From Pseudomonadota bacterium (GTDB taxonomy: Bacteria > Pseudomonadota > Gammaproteobacteria > Burkholderiales > Burkholderiaceae_D): DNA of 18,016 nucleotides. The stretch is taken from the NCBI GenBank assembly GCA_023392035.1, contig JAEVZY010000080.1, positions 1 to 18,016 of the forward strand, read 5' to 3'. Position 1 is the stretch's first letter, and every line of letters begins with the position of its first letter. The position numbers and the translations under genes were made by a program. Shown one piece after another: positions 1 to 6,650 of this stretch. The notes under the pieces were generated by a model. It did not search any database. It was not told the DNA's origin and saw nothing but the letters and a program-made list of their open reading frames with translations.

Positions 1-179
1 TGAAACGCGGTAACCTCCACCTGGAGCAATTCCAAATAGGCACGCGATGATGTTGCCCGCGGAGCGTGCGGGTAGGAAGCTCGAGCCTGCGGGTAACCGC
101 AGGCCTAGATGAATGGCTGTCATAGCGACTGCTTCGGTGGTCGCCGTAACAGAATCCGGCCTATCGGCTTGCTTCGCTT
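1..179 (+). ncRNA. rnpB: RNase P RNA component, bacterial class A, 3' part (5' end outside window)
   Basis: This is the catalytic RNA of ribonuclease P, which trims the 5' leaders of pre-tRNAs. The order of conserved blocks matches the E. coli RNA: a GGTAA-CTCCACC-GGAGCAA-CCAAATAGG stretch at about 10-41, GGGTAGG at 70-76, GAGCC then a P18-like stem (CCTGCGG/CCGCAGG), CCTAGATGAATG at 103-114, and ACAGAA-CCGGC-TATCGG near 149-167. The 3' end is set at about 179 by analogy with the E. coli terminus; it could shift by several bases. Where E. coli has the small CTGTC-CAC-GACAG hairpin, this RNA has a longer stem: CTGT (117-120) faces ACAG (149-152) and encloses an 8-bp stem capped by a UUCG tetraloop (125-144). 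The tail runs into a pyrimidine-rich tract. The 5' half lies off the left edge. Confidence 0.93.
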
Positions 180-225
180 TTCTCTCTTTCTCTCTTCCGG
201 TTTTTCTGGTTCTTCCGGCCAGTCC

Positions 226-250
226 TACCGTGCTGTAGGTGCAGCACGTA
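226..250 (+). other. Perfect stem-loop downstream of rnpB
   Basis: CGTGCTG (229-235) is followed by a six-base loop and its exact complement CAGCACG (242-248). An alternative fold pairs TAC (226-228) with GTA (248-250) across a one-base bulge. No T-run follows on either strand, so it is not a standard intrinsic terminator. It could be a processing or stability element in the rnpB read-through transcript, or chance. Confidence 0.35.
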
Positions 251-436
251 CAGGCCCCATTGAGCCCTCGCAAGGCGCGCGGTTGGCGTGTGGCTAGAAT
301 GATTTGCAAGGAGCGCGGTGGCCGTGGGACGGGACCGCAGGGTGGCGATGGCATGAAGCCGGGCGCCCTGATTCTTTCCATCCCACGACCAGCGCGCTTT
401 TTGTTTATTTGGAGTGTCGCCATATGTCACTCCTGC

Positions 437-466
437 CCCGTTAAGCGTTGCGAAAGCTGAAACGGG
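437..466 (+). other. Stem-loop upstream of the rfaH promoter
   Basis: CCCGTT (437-442) pairs with AACGGG (461-466), and the inner AGC (444-446) pairs with GCT (456-458) across a small internal loop. It lies 14 bases before the -35 box of the rfaH promoter. No T-run follows. It may be an operator-like inverted repeat or a weak terminator of upstream transcription; function unproven. Confidence 0.25.
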
Positions 467-480
467 AATCGTGCCCCGAT

Positions 481-509
481 TTGCCGGGTATGGGTGGCCA
501 TATTAAAAT
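481..509 (+). promoter_or_regulatory. Probable sigma70-type promoter of rfaH
   Basis: The -35 box is TTGCCG (481-486, four of six to consensus) and the -10 box is TAAAAT (504-509, five of six), separated by the optimal 17 bases. Transcription would begin near 516, leaving a leader of about 17-23 bases before the ATG codons at 533 and 539. The same geometry argues against the in-frame GTG at 494 as the start, because that codon lies between the two boxes. Confidence 0.6.
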
Positions 510-532
510 CGGCACTTTCCAAATCTGCACAG

Positions 533-1030
533 ATGCCGATGTTCTGGTTCGTCATCCATACCAAACCCAGGCAGGAATTGCGTGCGCTGCAAAATTTGCA
601 GCAGCAAGGCTATGACTGCTATCTCCCGCTGCTGCCGGTGGAAAGGCTGCAGCGAGGCGCGGTGGTGCAGGCCCAGGAGGCGCTGTTTCCCCGCTATCTG
701 TTCGTGAAACTCGATCCGTCCTTGCAGGGCAAGGGCTGGGCGCCGATCCGCTCGACCAAGGGCGTGTCGCGCCTCGTTGCGTTTGGGGATGCGCCGGCTC
801 GGGTGGATGAGGCGCTGATTGAAAGCCTGCAGCGAAATGAGCAGGCCATGGCCGCGCGGGCCTTGTTCTCAGTGGGCGAGAAGGTGGAAGTGGCCGACGG
901 TCCTTTTGCCGGCCTGGAGGCGCTCTATCAGATGAGCGATGGCGAAATGCGCGCCGTGGTGCTGATTGAAATGCTGAGCAAACCGGTGCGGCTGGCAGTA
1001 CCGAAGTCTTCGCTGCGCCGCATCGTCTGA
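533..1030 (+). CDS. rfaH: RfaH-type transcription antiterminator (specialised NusG paralogue)
   Basis: RfaH rides on RNA polymerase and suppresses pausing and Rho termination in long surface-polysaccharide and virulence operons. The 165-residue product is close to the usual 162. It has an N-terminal NGN domain (about residues 3-95: FWFVIHTKPRQE, LFPRYLFVKLDP, then the KGVSRLVAFG block that matches RGVSHFVRFG of E. coli RfaH) and a C-terminal KOW domain (about 113-165, with GEKVEVADGPFAGLEA). The ATG at 533 (or the second ATG at 539) is preferred over the in-frame GTG at 494 because family members begin just before the WY/WF motif and the predicted promoter overlaps 494. No clear Shine-Dalgarno sequence precedes either ATG. 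The gene converges on the polysaccharide operon, which is its probable target. A general NusG role is unlikely given this context and the diverged KOW domain. Confidence 0.88.
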   Translation: MPMFWFVIHTKPRQELRALQNLQQQGYDCYLPLLPVERLQRGAVVQAQEALFPRYLFVKLDPSLQGKGWAPIRSTKGVSRLVAFGDAPARVDEALIESLQRNEQAMAARALFSVGEKVEVADGPFAGLEALYQMSDGEMRAVVLIEMLSKPVRLAVPKSSLRRIV

Positions 1031-1046
1031 AGGGGCAGGGCTTCAG
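1027..1046. other. Inverted repeat spanning both convergent stop codons
   Basis: CTGAAG (1027-1032) and CTTCAG (1041-1046) are exact complements around an 8-base loop. The left arm contains the TGA of rfaH (1028-1030) and the right arm contains, on the other strand, the TGA of the dehydratase gene (1045-1043). The 6-bp stem lacks a following T-run on either strand, so it is at best a weak bidirectional terminator. No better terminator is visible at this junction. Confidence 0.35.
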
Positions 1047-2992
1047 CCGCGCACATCCTGCTCTTCCAATTCCATTTCCTGTTCCAGGTGCACCCAGTCG
1101 ACGATGCCGCCGCTGGGCTGATAGCCTGACACCAGTTGTTCAAGCAGCGCCCGCACCACCCCCACATCGTTCACGTTCAGGGCCAGTTGCAGGGCCGCCA
1201 GTTTTTCTTCCAGTTGCAACCAAGGCAGGAATTCCTCGCGTGCCTTCTGAATGCGTGGATGCGAAGTCGGCTGCGGATCGTTGCCGATCAGGAGTTCTTC
1301 ATACAGCTTTTCGCCGGGGCGCATGCCGGAGATTTCAATGGCGATGTCGCCGTCAGGATTGTCGTCGTCGCGCACCGACAAGCCGGAAAGTTCGATCATG
1401 CGCCGCGCCAGATCGAGGATCTTCACCGGCTGGCCCATGTCCAGCACGAACAGGTCGCCGCTCCTGGCCATGGCGCCAGCCTGGATCACCAGCTGCGCCG
1501 CTTCCGGAATCGTCATGAAGTAGCGGGTGACATCGGGATGGGTCAGCGTGATCGGCCCGCCATCGCGGATCTGCTGGCGGAAACGCGGCACCACCGAGCC
1601 GGAAGAACCCAGCACATTGCCGAAGCGGACAATGGAAAAGCGGGTATCGGGAAAGTCTGCCACCATGGCTTGCAAGACCATTTCCGCCAGGCGCTTGCTG
1701 GCGCCCATGATGTTGGTGGGACGCACCGCCTTGTCGGTGCTGATGAGGACGAAATCGGCCACGCCGTTTTCCGCAGCGGCGCGCCCGCAAGTCAGCGTGC
1801 CCAGCACATTGTTGCGAACACCCTCGGCCGGATTGTGTTCCACCAGTGGCACATGTTTGTAAGCGGCCGCGTGATACACCGTGTCCGGTTGCCAGGTACT
1901 CATGATTTCGCGCATGCGCTCTGCGTCGCGGACCGAACCCAGCAGGGGCACCAGGCGCAGCGGCGCTGCCGACGCATGCCCGAGCTTGGCGTTGAGCTCG
2001 TGGTGGATTTCATAAAGCGCGAATTCGCTCTGCTCGAACAGCAGTAGTGTGGCCGGCTCCAGCTTGACGATCTGCCGGCACAGCTCGCTGCCGATGGAGC
2101 CGCCGCATCCCGTCACCAGCACCGACTTGCCCGCAATGTTCTTGCGCAGGAGGATGTGGTTGGGCGACACCGGTTCGCGCCCCAGCAGGTCTTCGATTTC
2201 CAGCTCGCGCAGGTCGGACGTGCGCACCTTGCCTTCCGCCAGCTCGGTCAGACTGGGGAGGGTGCGCACCGAGACCTTGGCTTCCAGCATGGCGTTCAGG
2301 ATTTCATTGCGGCGCCGGCGGCCCACCGAAGGCAGGGCCAGCAGCACGGTGCTGATGCTCAGGGAATCCACCAGGCTGGGCAGATCGGCCGGGCCATAGA
2401 CCGGCAAGCCGTCGATCAGGTTGCCATGCAGGCGCTCGTCATCGTCGAGGTAGCCGGCGACGCGCATCTGGGTGGAATTGGCCAGGCCCAGCGCCAACTG
2501 TCGGCCGGAGGTGCCGGCGCCGTAGATCATCACCTTGGGCAAGGCTTGGCGCATCAGGTAATTCTGGTACAGGCCGCCCAGCCAGTAGCGGGCGAAAGCG
2601 CGCGATGCGCCGACAAAGAACAGCAGGAGGATCGGCTGGATCAGTCCGACCGTGCGCGGCACGCCGGACACGCCGATCGCAGTGAAGATGGCCGCGTATA
2701 CCAGGCCGTAGATGGCCGTGGCCTTGGCCACCGCCACCAGCGCCGGCCAGCCGGAGTAGCGGAAGATGGCACGGTACAGACCCATGACAATGAACAGCGG
2801 CAGCGCGATGGCAACCGAAGCGCCGGCTGCCATCATGGGCGGACCCGCCAGTGAAATCCATTCGCCCAGGCGCAGGTAATAGGCGAGCCAGACGGTCAGT
2901 ACGCAAAGACTGGAATCGACCGTGATGGCGAGCAGGCGCTTGGCGACCCGGGGCAGGGCCAGCATGGGGACTGCAAAATTCTGGATAGGCAT
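1043..2992 (-). CDS. wbpM: Membrane-bound UDP-GlcNAc 4,6-dehydratase, WbpM/CapD family
   Basis: Retaining C6 dehydratases of this family convert UDP-GlcNAc to UDP-2-acetamido-2,6-dideoxy-D-xylo-4-hexulose, the precursor of D-QuiNAc, D-FucNAc or bacillosamine. The 649-residue product has the full WbpM layout (P. aeruginosa WbpM is 665). It has about four N-terminal membrane segments (residues about 20-135), a CoA-binding-like Rossmann domain (GAGTSG, 158-163) and a catalytic SDR domain (GCGGSIG, 295-301). The active site shows STDKA at 418-422 and M429/K433, the Met-for-Tyr variant typical of these dehydratases. C-terminal MRPGEKLYEELL is a family signature. The ATG at 2992 has GAGGGAG at suitable spacing. 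It is the last gene of the operon, 11 bases after the phosphoglycosyl transferase. With the next two upstream genes it resembles the Rhizobium WreV/WreU/WreQ and Pseudomonas WbpM/WbpV sets. Confidence 0.9.
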   Translation of the reverse strand: MPIQNFAVPMLALPRVAKRLLAITVDSSLCVLTVWLAYYLRLGEWISLAGPPMMAAGASVAIALPLFIVMGLYRAIFRYSGWPALVAVAKATAIYGLVYAAIFTAIGVSGVPRTVGLIQPILLLFFVGASRAFARYWLGGLYQNYLMRQALPKVMIYGAGTSGRQLALGLANSTQMRVAGYLDDDERLHGNLIDGLPVYGPADLPSLVDSLSISTVLLALPSVGRRRRNEILNAMLEAKVSVRTLPSLTELAEGKVRTSDLRELEIEDLLGREPVSPNHILLRKNIAGKSVLVTGCGGSIGSELCRQIVKLEPATLLLFEQSEFALYEIHHELNAKLGHASAAPLRLVPLLGSVRDAERMREIMSTWQPDTVYHAAAYKHVPLVEHNPAEGVRNNVLGTLTCGRAAAENGVADFVLISTDKAVRPTNIMGASKRLAEMVLQAMVADFPDTRFSIVRFGNVLGSSGSVVPRFRQQIRDGGPITLTHPDVTRYFMTIPEAAQLVIQAGAMARSGDLFVLDMGQPVKILDLARRMIELSGLSVRDDDNPDGDIAIEISGMRPGEKLYEELLIGNDPQPTSHPRIQKAREEFLPWLQLEEKLAALQLALNVNDVGVVRALLEQLVSGYQPSGGIVDWVHLEQEMELEEQDVRG

Positions 2993-3003
2993 GAGAGGCT
3001 CCC

Positions 3004-3564
3004 TCAGTGGGAAACGCCTTCCCGCCGCAGCACCTTGGCCGCGGTCAGGAAAATCACTTTCAGGTCGAGCAGCAGGGAACGCTGCTGGAGGTAATGCTCG
3101 TCGAGCGCGACTTTCTGCGGAATCGGCAGCTCGTCGCGGCCATTGATCTGGGCCCAGCCGGTGAGGCCTGGCACCAGCTCATGCACGCCGCGTTGGGTGC
3201 GCAGCTCGATCAAGTCATATTGGTTGTACAGGGCGGGACGCGGGCCGACGAAACTCATGTCGCCTTTCAGGATGCTCCATAGCTGGGGCAATTCGTCCAG
3301 GCTGGTCTTGCGCAGGAAGGCACCCAGCGGCGTGATGTGCGCGGACGGGTCTTTCAGCAAATGGGTGGCCACCACCGGCGCATCCACATACATGGTGCGG
3401 AATTTCGGCATCTTGAAAATGCGATTGTGGCGGCCGACCCGGTCCGACCAGTAGATGGCCGGGCCGCGCGAGCCGCGCTTGACCAGGATCGCGATGATGG
3501 CAATGGGCAGGGCCAGCAGCAGACCGAGCACCAGCGCCATGATGAAATCGAACAGACGCTTCAT
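3004..3564 (-). CDS. Initiating sugar-phosphate transferase (small PglC/WreU-like phosphoglycosyl transferase)
   Basis: Monotopic phosphoglycosyl transferases move a sugar 1-phosphate from UDP-sugar to undecaprenyl phosphate, starting each repeat unit on the inner membrane. The 186-residue product is the minimal catalytic form. It has an N-terminal re-entrant hydrophobic helix (about 5-28, with a proline at 20), KFRTM at 54-58, the catalytic DE dyad D90/E91 in SLDELPQLW, GDMSFVGPRP (101-110) and PGLTGWAQINGR (132-143). The ATG at 3564 overlaps the upstream reductase stop as ATGA and has GGGAAGAG just upstream. A longer in-frame extension to 3699 would overlap the neighbour heavily and lacks family similarity. 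Its pairing with a WbpV/WreQ-like reductase and a WbpM-type dehydratase suggests a D-QuiNAc or 4-keto-precursor substrate, as with Rhizobium WreU; specificity is inferred. Confidence 0.9.
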   Translation of the reverse strand: MKRLFDFIMALVLGLLLALPIAIIAILVKRGSRGPAIYWSDRVGRHNRIFKMPKFRTMYVDAPVVATHLLKDPSAHITPLGAFLRKTSLDELPQLWSILKGDMSFVGPRPALYNQYDLIELRTQRGVHELVPGLTGWAQINGRDELPIPQKVALDEHYLQQRSLLLDLKVIFLTAAKVLRREGVSH

Positions 3565-4517
3565 GCGCTCTTCCCTTGGTTTGCTTGCGAGTCGCGGTAA
3601 GCCGCGGCGGTCAAGGCCAGACCGGCGGCCATGGTGAGTGGCGGTTGCCAGTTCAGCAGCGTACGCGCAGGCATGCTGTCCACTTGCAGCCAACCGCAAA
3701 GCCGATCGGCGACCTGCAATTTGCCAAGCATGCGCGCCGCCAAGGTCAGCAGGGCAGGCGGCATGGGAAACAGCCGGGCCGGCTTGCCAAGCGCGCGCGC
3801 CGTACGTCGCAGCAGTTCTGCGGTGGAGACGTCATCGCCGTCGGAAACCAGGAAGCACCGATTGGCCGCGGCGGGATGGTGCATGCAGCAAACCAGCAAA
3901 TCAACGAGATTGTCCAGGGCCACGAGGCTGCGCCGGTTGTCGATGGAGGCCAGCGGCAAGGGCAGGCCGCGATCCAGCATGCGCATCATGGAAAGGAAAT
4001 TGGCGCGCACTCCGGGGCCATAGACCAGCGGCGGGCGCACCACGCAGACTTCGATTTTTCCTTCCTGGGCCAAGGCAAACAGGCCGCGCTCGGCCTCCAG
4101 CTTGGAAACGCCGTAGGGGTCTTGCGGCTCGGGCTCGTCGTCGGCGCGGAAGGGCTGGCCCGGCAGCGTTTGCTCGCCATTGACCTTGATGGATGACACG
4201 AAGACGAAACGCTTCACACCGGCTGCCGCCGCCTGCCGTGCCAGCGCCAGCGTGCCTTCAACATTCACTTGCCGGTACAGCGGCAGCGGGTCTTGCACAT
4301 CCTGCATGACATGCACTCTTGCGGCGGCGTGCACGATAACGTCCACGCCGGCCAGGGCTGGCGACCAGTCGGCCGGATGCTCGAGGTCGATCAATACACG
4401 ATCCGCGCCTGGCGCGGAACGCCGACCGGCGCGCAGTACCTGCATGCCATCCGCTTCCAGCCTGGCCGCGAGCCGGCTGCCAACAAAACCATCCGCGCCG
4501 GTAACCAGGACGCGCAT
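3561..4517 (-). CDS. SDR reductase, WbpV/WreQ-like (probable 4-keto reductase to D-QuiNAc or D-FucNAc)
   Basis: An extended short-chain dehydrogenase/reductase of 318 residues. The NAD(P) motif GADGFVG is at 7-13. The catalytic residues are complete: Ser108/109 in FVSSIKVNGE, Tyr135 and Lys139 in DPYGVSK. The SSIKVNGE and PQDPYGVSKLEAE blocks are typical of WbpV, WreQ and related Gne-type enzymes, which reduce the 4-keto-6-deoxy product of a WbpM dehydratase. In Rhizobium etli the equivalent reduction has been reported on the lipid-linked sugar, which would suit the ATGA coupling to the transferase here. The ATG at 4517 forms a TGATG junction with the upstream stop; an in-frame ATG at 4535 is a less likely start. 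A true 4-epimerase role cannot be excluded from sequence alone. Confidence 0.82.
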   Translation of the reverse strand: MRVLVTGADGFVGSRLAARLEADGMQVLRAGRRSAPGADRVLIDLEHPADWSPALAGVDVIVHAAARVHVMQDVQDPLPLYRQVNVEGTLALARQAAAAGVKRFVFVSSIKVNGEQTLPGQPFRADDEPEPQDPYGVSKLEAERGLFALAQEGKIEVCVVRPPLVYGPGVRANFLSMMRMLDRGLPLPLASIDNRRSLVALDNLVDLLVCCMHHPAAANRCFLVSDGDDVSTAELLRRTARALGKPARLFPMPPALLTLAARMLGKLQVADRLCGWLQVDSMPARTLLNWQPPLTMAAGLALTAAAYRDSQANQGKSA

Positions 4518-5638
4518 CAGAGCGGCTTTCTCCATACCCGCTGGTTTACGTAATCGACATAGCTGAGCACGATGCGAAGCACCTGCTGCGAGACCGCGCC
4601 CTGGTGCTCATAGTCATCCACCGGCCTGCTGACCGCGCCTTCGGCGATGGTGACCCGCACCGCATCCAGCACCCGTTCACTGTTGAGGCCGCTCATGATG
4701 AGGGTGCCCGCATCCATGCCTTCCGGCCGTTCATGCGCGGTGCGCAGCGTGATCGCGCGCAGCTTGAGCAGCGCCGTCTCTTCGGTGATGGTGCCGCTGT
4801 CGGACAGCACGCACAGCGCCTGCATCTGCAGCCGCACGTAATCGGTGAAGCCGAAGGGCTTGAGGAAACGGATCAGCGGATCCAGCGCCTGCACGTTGTG
4901 CGCATCGAGCCGCTTGCGCGTGCGCGGGTGGGTGGAGACGATCACCGGCAAGCCATAGGCCTTGGCCAGCGCATTGAGCGTATCGAGCAGGGCCGACAGG
5001 GCTTGCGGCGAATCGACGTTTTCTTCGCGATGCAGGCTGACCACGAAAAACTTTTTCTCTTCCAGCTGCAATCTTTGCAGGATGTCCGACTGCAGGATGC
5101 GCGGCATGTAATGGTCCAGCACCTCGCGCATGTGGGAACCGGTCTTGAAGACGGTTTCCGGGCGGATGCCTTCGGCCAGCAGATAGCGGCGCGCGTGCTC
5201 GGTCAGCACCAGGTTGATGTCGCTCAGGTGGTCCAGCACCTTGCGGTTGAGTTCTTCCGGCACGTTCTGGTCGAAGCAGCGATTGCCGGCTTCCATGTGG
5301 AATACCGGAATCTTGCGCCGCTTGGCGGCGATCACCGCCAGGCAGGAATTGGTGTCGCCATACAGCATGACGGCATCCGGTTTTTCCTGTTCCAGCACGG
5401 CGTCGGCTTTCTCGATGACGCGGGCAATGGTCTGCGCCGCGTTGTCGCCGACGGCTTCCAGAAAATAGTCGGGCTCGCGGATGCCGAGGTCTTCGAAGAA
5501 CACCCGGTTCAATTCGTAATCGTAGTTCTGGCCGGTGTGCACCAGTACGTGGCGGGTGTGGCGGTCGAACTCGGCAATCACCCGCGACATCTTGATCAGC
5601 TCGGGCCGGGTGCCGACGATGGTCATGACTTTAAGCAC
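4517..5638 (-). CDS. UDP-N-acetyl-amino-sugar 2-epimerase (WecB family, WbvD/WbjD/FnlC-like)
   Basis: Non-hydrolysing 2-epimerases of the WecB fold. The 373-residue length and the start (VMTIVGTRPELIK, HTGQNYDYELN at about 35-45, DLGIREPDYFL) match the WbjD/Cap5G/FnlC/WbvD branch, which performs the last step to UDP-L-FucNAc or UDP-L-QuiNAc, rather than the UDP-ManNAc branch. Other family blocks are GDTNS, HMEAGNRCFDQNVPEE, LHREENVD and SDSGTITEE. The start is a GTG with AAGGA eight bases upstream, overlapping the 3' end of the preceding dehydratase gene by 8 bases. Together with the two genes upstream it forms a complete three-step L-sugar route. Plain WecB (UDP-ManNAc synthesis) is the main alternative but fits the context less well. 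Confidence 0.88.
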   Translation of the reverse strand: MLKVMTIVGTRPELIKMSRVIAEFDRHTRHVLVHTGQNYDYELNRVFFEDLGIREPDYFLEAVGDNAAQTIARVIEKADAVLEQEKPDAVMLYGDTNSCLAVIAAKRRKIPVFHMEAGNRCFDQNVPEELNRKVLDHLSDINLVLTEHARRYLLAEGIRPETVFKTGSHMREVLDHYMPRILQSDILQRLQLEEKKFFVVSLHREENVDSPQALSALLDTLNALAKAYGLPVIVSTHPRTRKRLDAHNVQALDPLIRFLKPFGFTDYVRLQMQALCVLSDSGTITEETALLKLRAITLRTAHERPEGMDAGTLIMSGLNSERVLDAVRVTIAEGAVSRPVDDYEHQGAVSQQVLRIVLSYVDYVNQRVWRKPL

Positions 5639-6641
5639 GGAGTTCGTCCTTCATGTAGTCGAGCGTCAGGAGCAGCTTCTTCACCTGTTCCACATCCAGG
5701 CGCTCGGTGTTGTGCGAGGTGTAGTCGTCGAATTCGGAAATGGTTTCTTCGCCTTCGCTGAAATACTTGGCGTAGTTGAGGTCGCGGTTGTCGGCCGGAA
5801 TGCGGTAGTAGCCGCCCATATCGACCGCATGCGCCATTTCCTCGCGCGAGATCAGCGATTCATACAGCTTTTCGCCATGGCGGGTGCCGATCACCCGGGT
5901 CTGGCTCTTGTTGCCGAACAGCTCCTTGATCGCTTGCGCCAGATCGCCCACGGTGGAAGCCGGCGCTTTCTGCACGAAGATGTCGCCTTGCTGGCCGTGG
6001 GTAAAGGCATACAGCACCAGGTCGACCGAGTCTTCCAGCGACATCAGGAAGCGCGTCATGTTGGGATCGGTCAGGGTGAGCGGCTTGCCTTCCTTGATCT
6101 GGGAGACGAACAGCGGAATCACGGAGCCGCGCGAAGCCATTACGTTGCCGTAGCGGGTGGCGCAGAACACGGTTTCCCCTTGGCGCTGCAGACGCGCCTT
6201 GGCCACCATCAGCTTTTCCGCCATGGCCTTGGAGATGCCCATGGCGTTGATGGGGTAGACCGCCTTGTCGGTGGACAGCACCACCACCCGCGCCACGCCG
6301 GCGGCGGTGGCGGCGTTGAGCACGTTTTCCGTACCCATCACATTGGTGCGTACTGCTTCCATCGGATAGAACTCGCAGGACGGCACCTGCTTCAGCGCCG
6401 CGGCATGGAACACGTAGTCCACGCCTTTCATGGCTTGCAGCACGCTGTAGTGGTCGCGCACATCGCCGATGTAGAAACGCAGCTTGGGGTTGTTGAGCGC
6501 GATGCGCATGTCTTCTTGCTTCTTTTCGTCGCGGCTGAAGATGCGGATTTCGCGCACGCCGGTGTCGAGGAAGCGTTTCAGGACGGTGTTGCCGAAGGAA
6601 CCGGTGCCGCCGGTGATGAGGAGGGTTTTGTCGTCAAACAT
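5631..6641 (-). CDS. Inverting UDP-GlcNAc 4,6-dehydratase / 5-epimerase (WbjB/CapE/FnlA/WbvB-like)
   Basis: A soluble SDR that removes water across C4-C6 of UDP-GlcNAc and inverts C5 (and in several members C3), committing carbon to L-configured 2-acetamido-2,6-dideoxyhexoses. The 336-residue product has GGTGSFG at 11-17, SRDEKKQ at 36-42, AALKQVPSCE at 81-90 and STDKAVYP at 123-130. Its active site is M134/K138, the Met-for-Tyr form shared with FlaA1-type dehydratases. The C-terminal RHGEKLYE and the tail around NAKYFSEG-type residues match the CapE/FnlA group rather than PseB. AGGA sits seven bases before the ATG. The gene follows the RmlD-like reductase by 9 bases and overlaps the 2-epimerase. 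It is a second UDP-GlcNAc dehydratase in the operon, distinct in type from the WbpM-like one. Confidence 0.9.
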   Translation of the reverse strand: MFDDKTLLITGGTGSFGNTVLKRFLDTGVREIRIFSRDEKKQEDMRIALNNPKLRFYIGDVRDHYSVLQAMKGVDYVFHAAALKQVPSCEFYPMEAVRTNVMGTENVLNAATAAGVARVVVLSTDKAVYPINAMGISKAMAEKLMVAKARLQRQGETVFCATRYGNVMASRGSVIPLFVSQIKEGKPLTLTDPNMTRFLMSLEDSVDLVLYAFTHGQQGDIFVQKAPASTVGDLAQAIKELFGNKSQTRVIGTRHGEKLYESLISREEMAHAVDMGGYYRIPADNRDLNYAKYFSEGEETISEFDDYTSHNTERLDVEQVKKLLLTLDYMKDELRA

Positions 6642-6650
6642 GAATTAATC

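Larger units (their letters stand above)
180..480. other. Intergenic region between rnpB and rfaH, no supported gene
   Basis: About 300 bases with no convincing coding sequence. Short open frames occur on both strands, but none has a ribosome binding site or a recognisable product. The left part is pyrimidine-rich (about 172-218) with the direct repeat CTTCCGG at 194-200 and 212-218. Two stem-loops are listed separately. The rfaH promoter begins at its right end. Confidence 0.6.

Noticed and set aside
109..297. Plus-strand open frame of 62 codons
   Set aside because: Its first half lies inside the RNase P RNA; the ATG is part of the conserved GATGAATG block.
295..300. TAGAAT as a -10 box
   Set aside because: No -35-like hexamer lies at 15-19 bases upstream and no gene start follows it; the TTGCCG/TAAAAT pair at 481-509 is far better.
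161..430. Minus-strand open frame of 89 codons between rnpB and rfaH
   Set aside because: It overlaps the end of rnpB, has no ribosome site, and its Arg/Lys/Thr-rich product resembles nothing known to me.
494..532. GTG at 494 as the start of rfaH (13 extra residues)
   Set aside because: The codon falls between the -35 and -10 boxes of the likely promoter and the added residues do not match the family N-terminus.
1027..1046. Strong intrinsic terminator between the convergent genes
   Set aside because: The inverted repeat has only six base pairs and no T-run on either side, so I list it only as an inverted repeat.
4518..4535. ATG at 4535 as the start of the WbpV/WreQ-like reductase
   Set aside because: It adds MEKAAL before the family-typical MRVLVTG and increases overlap; the ATG at 4517 forms a TGATG junction like other genes in this operon.
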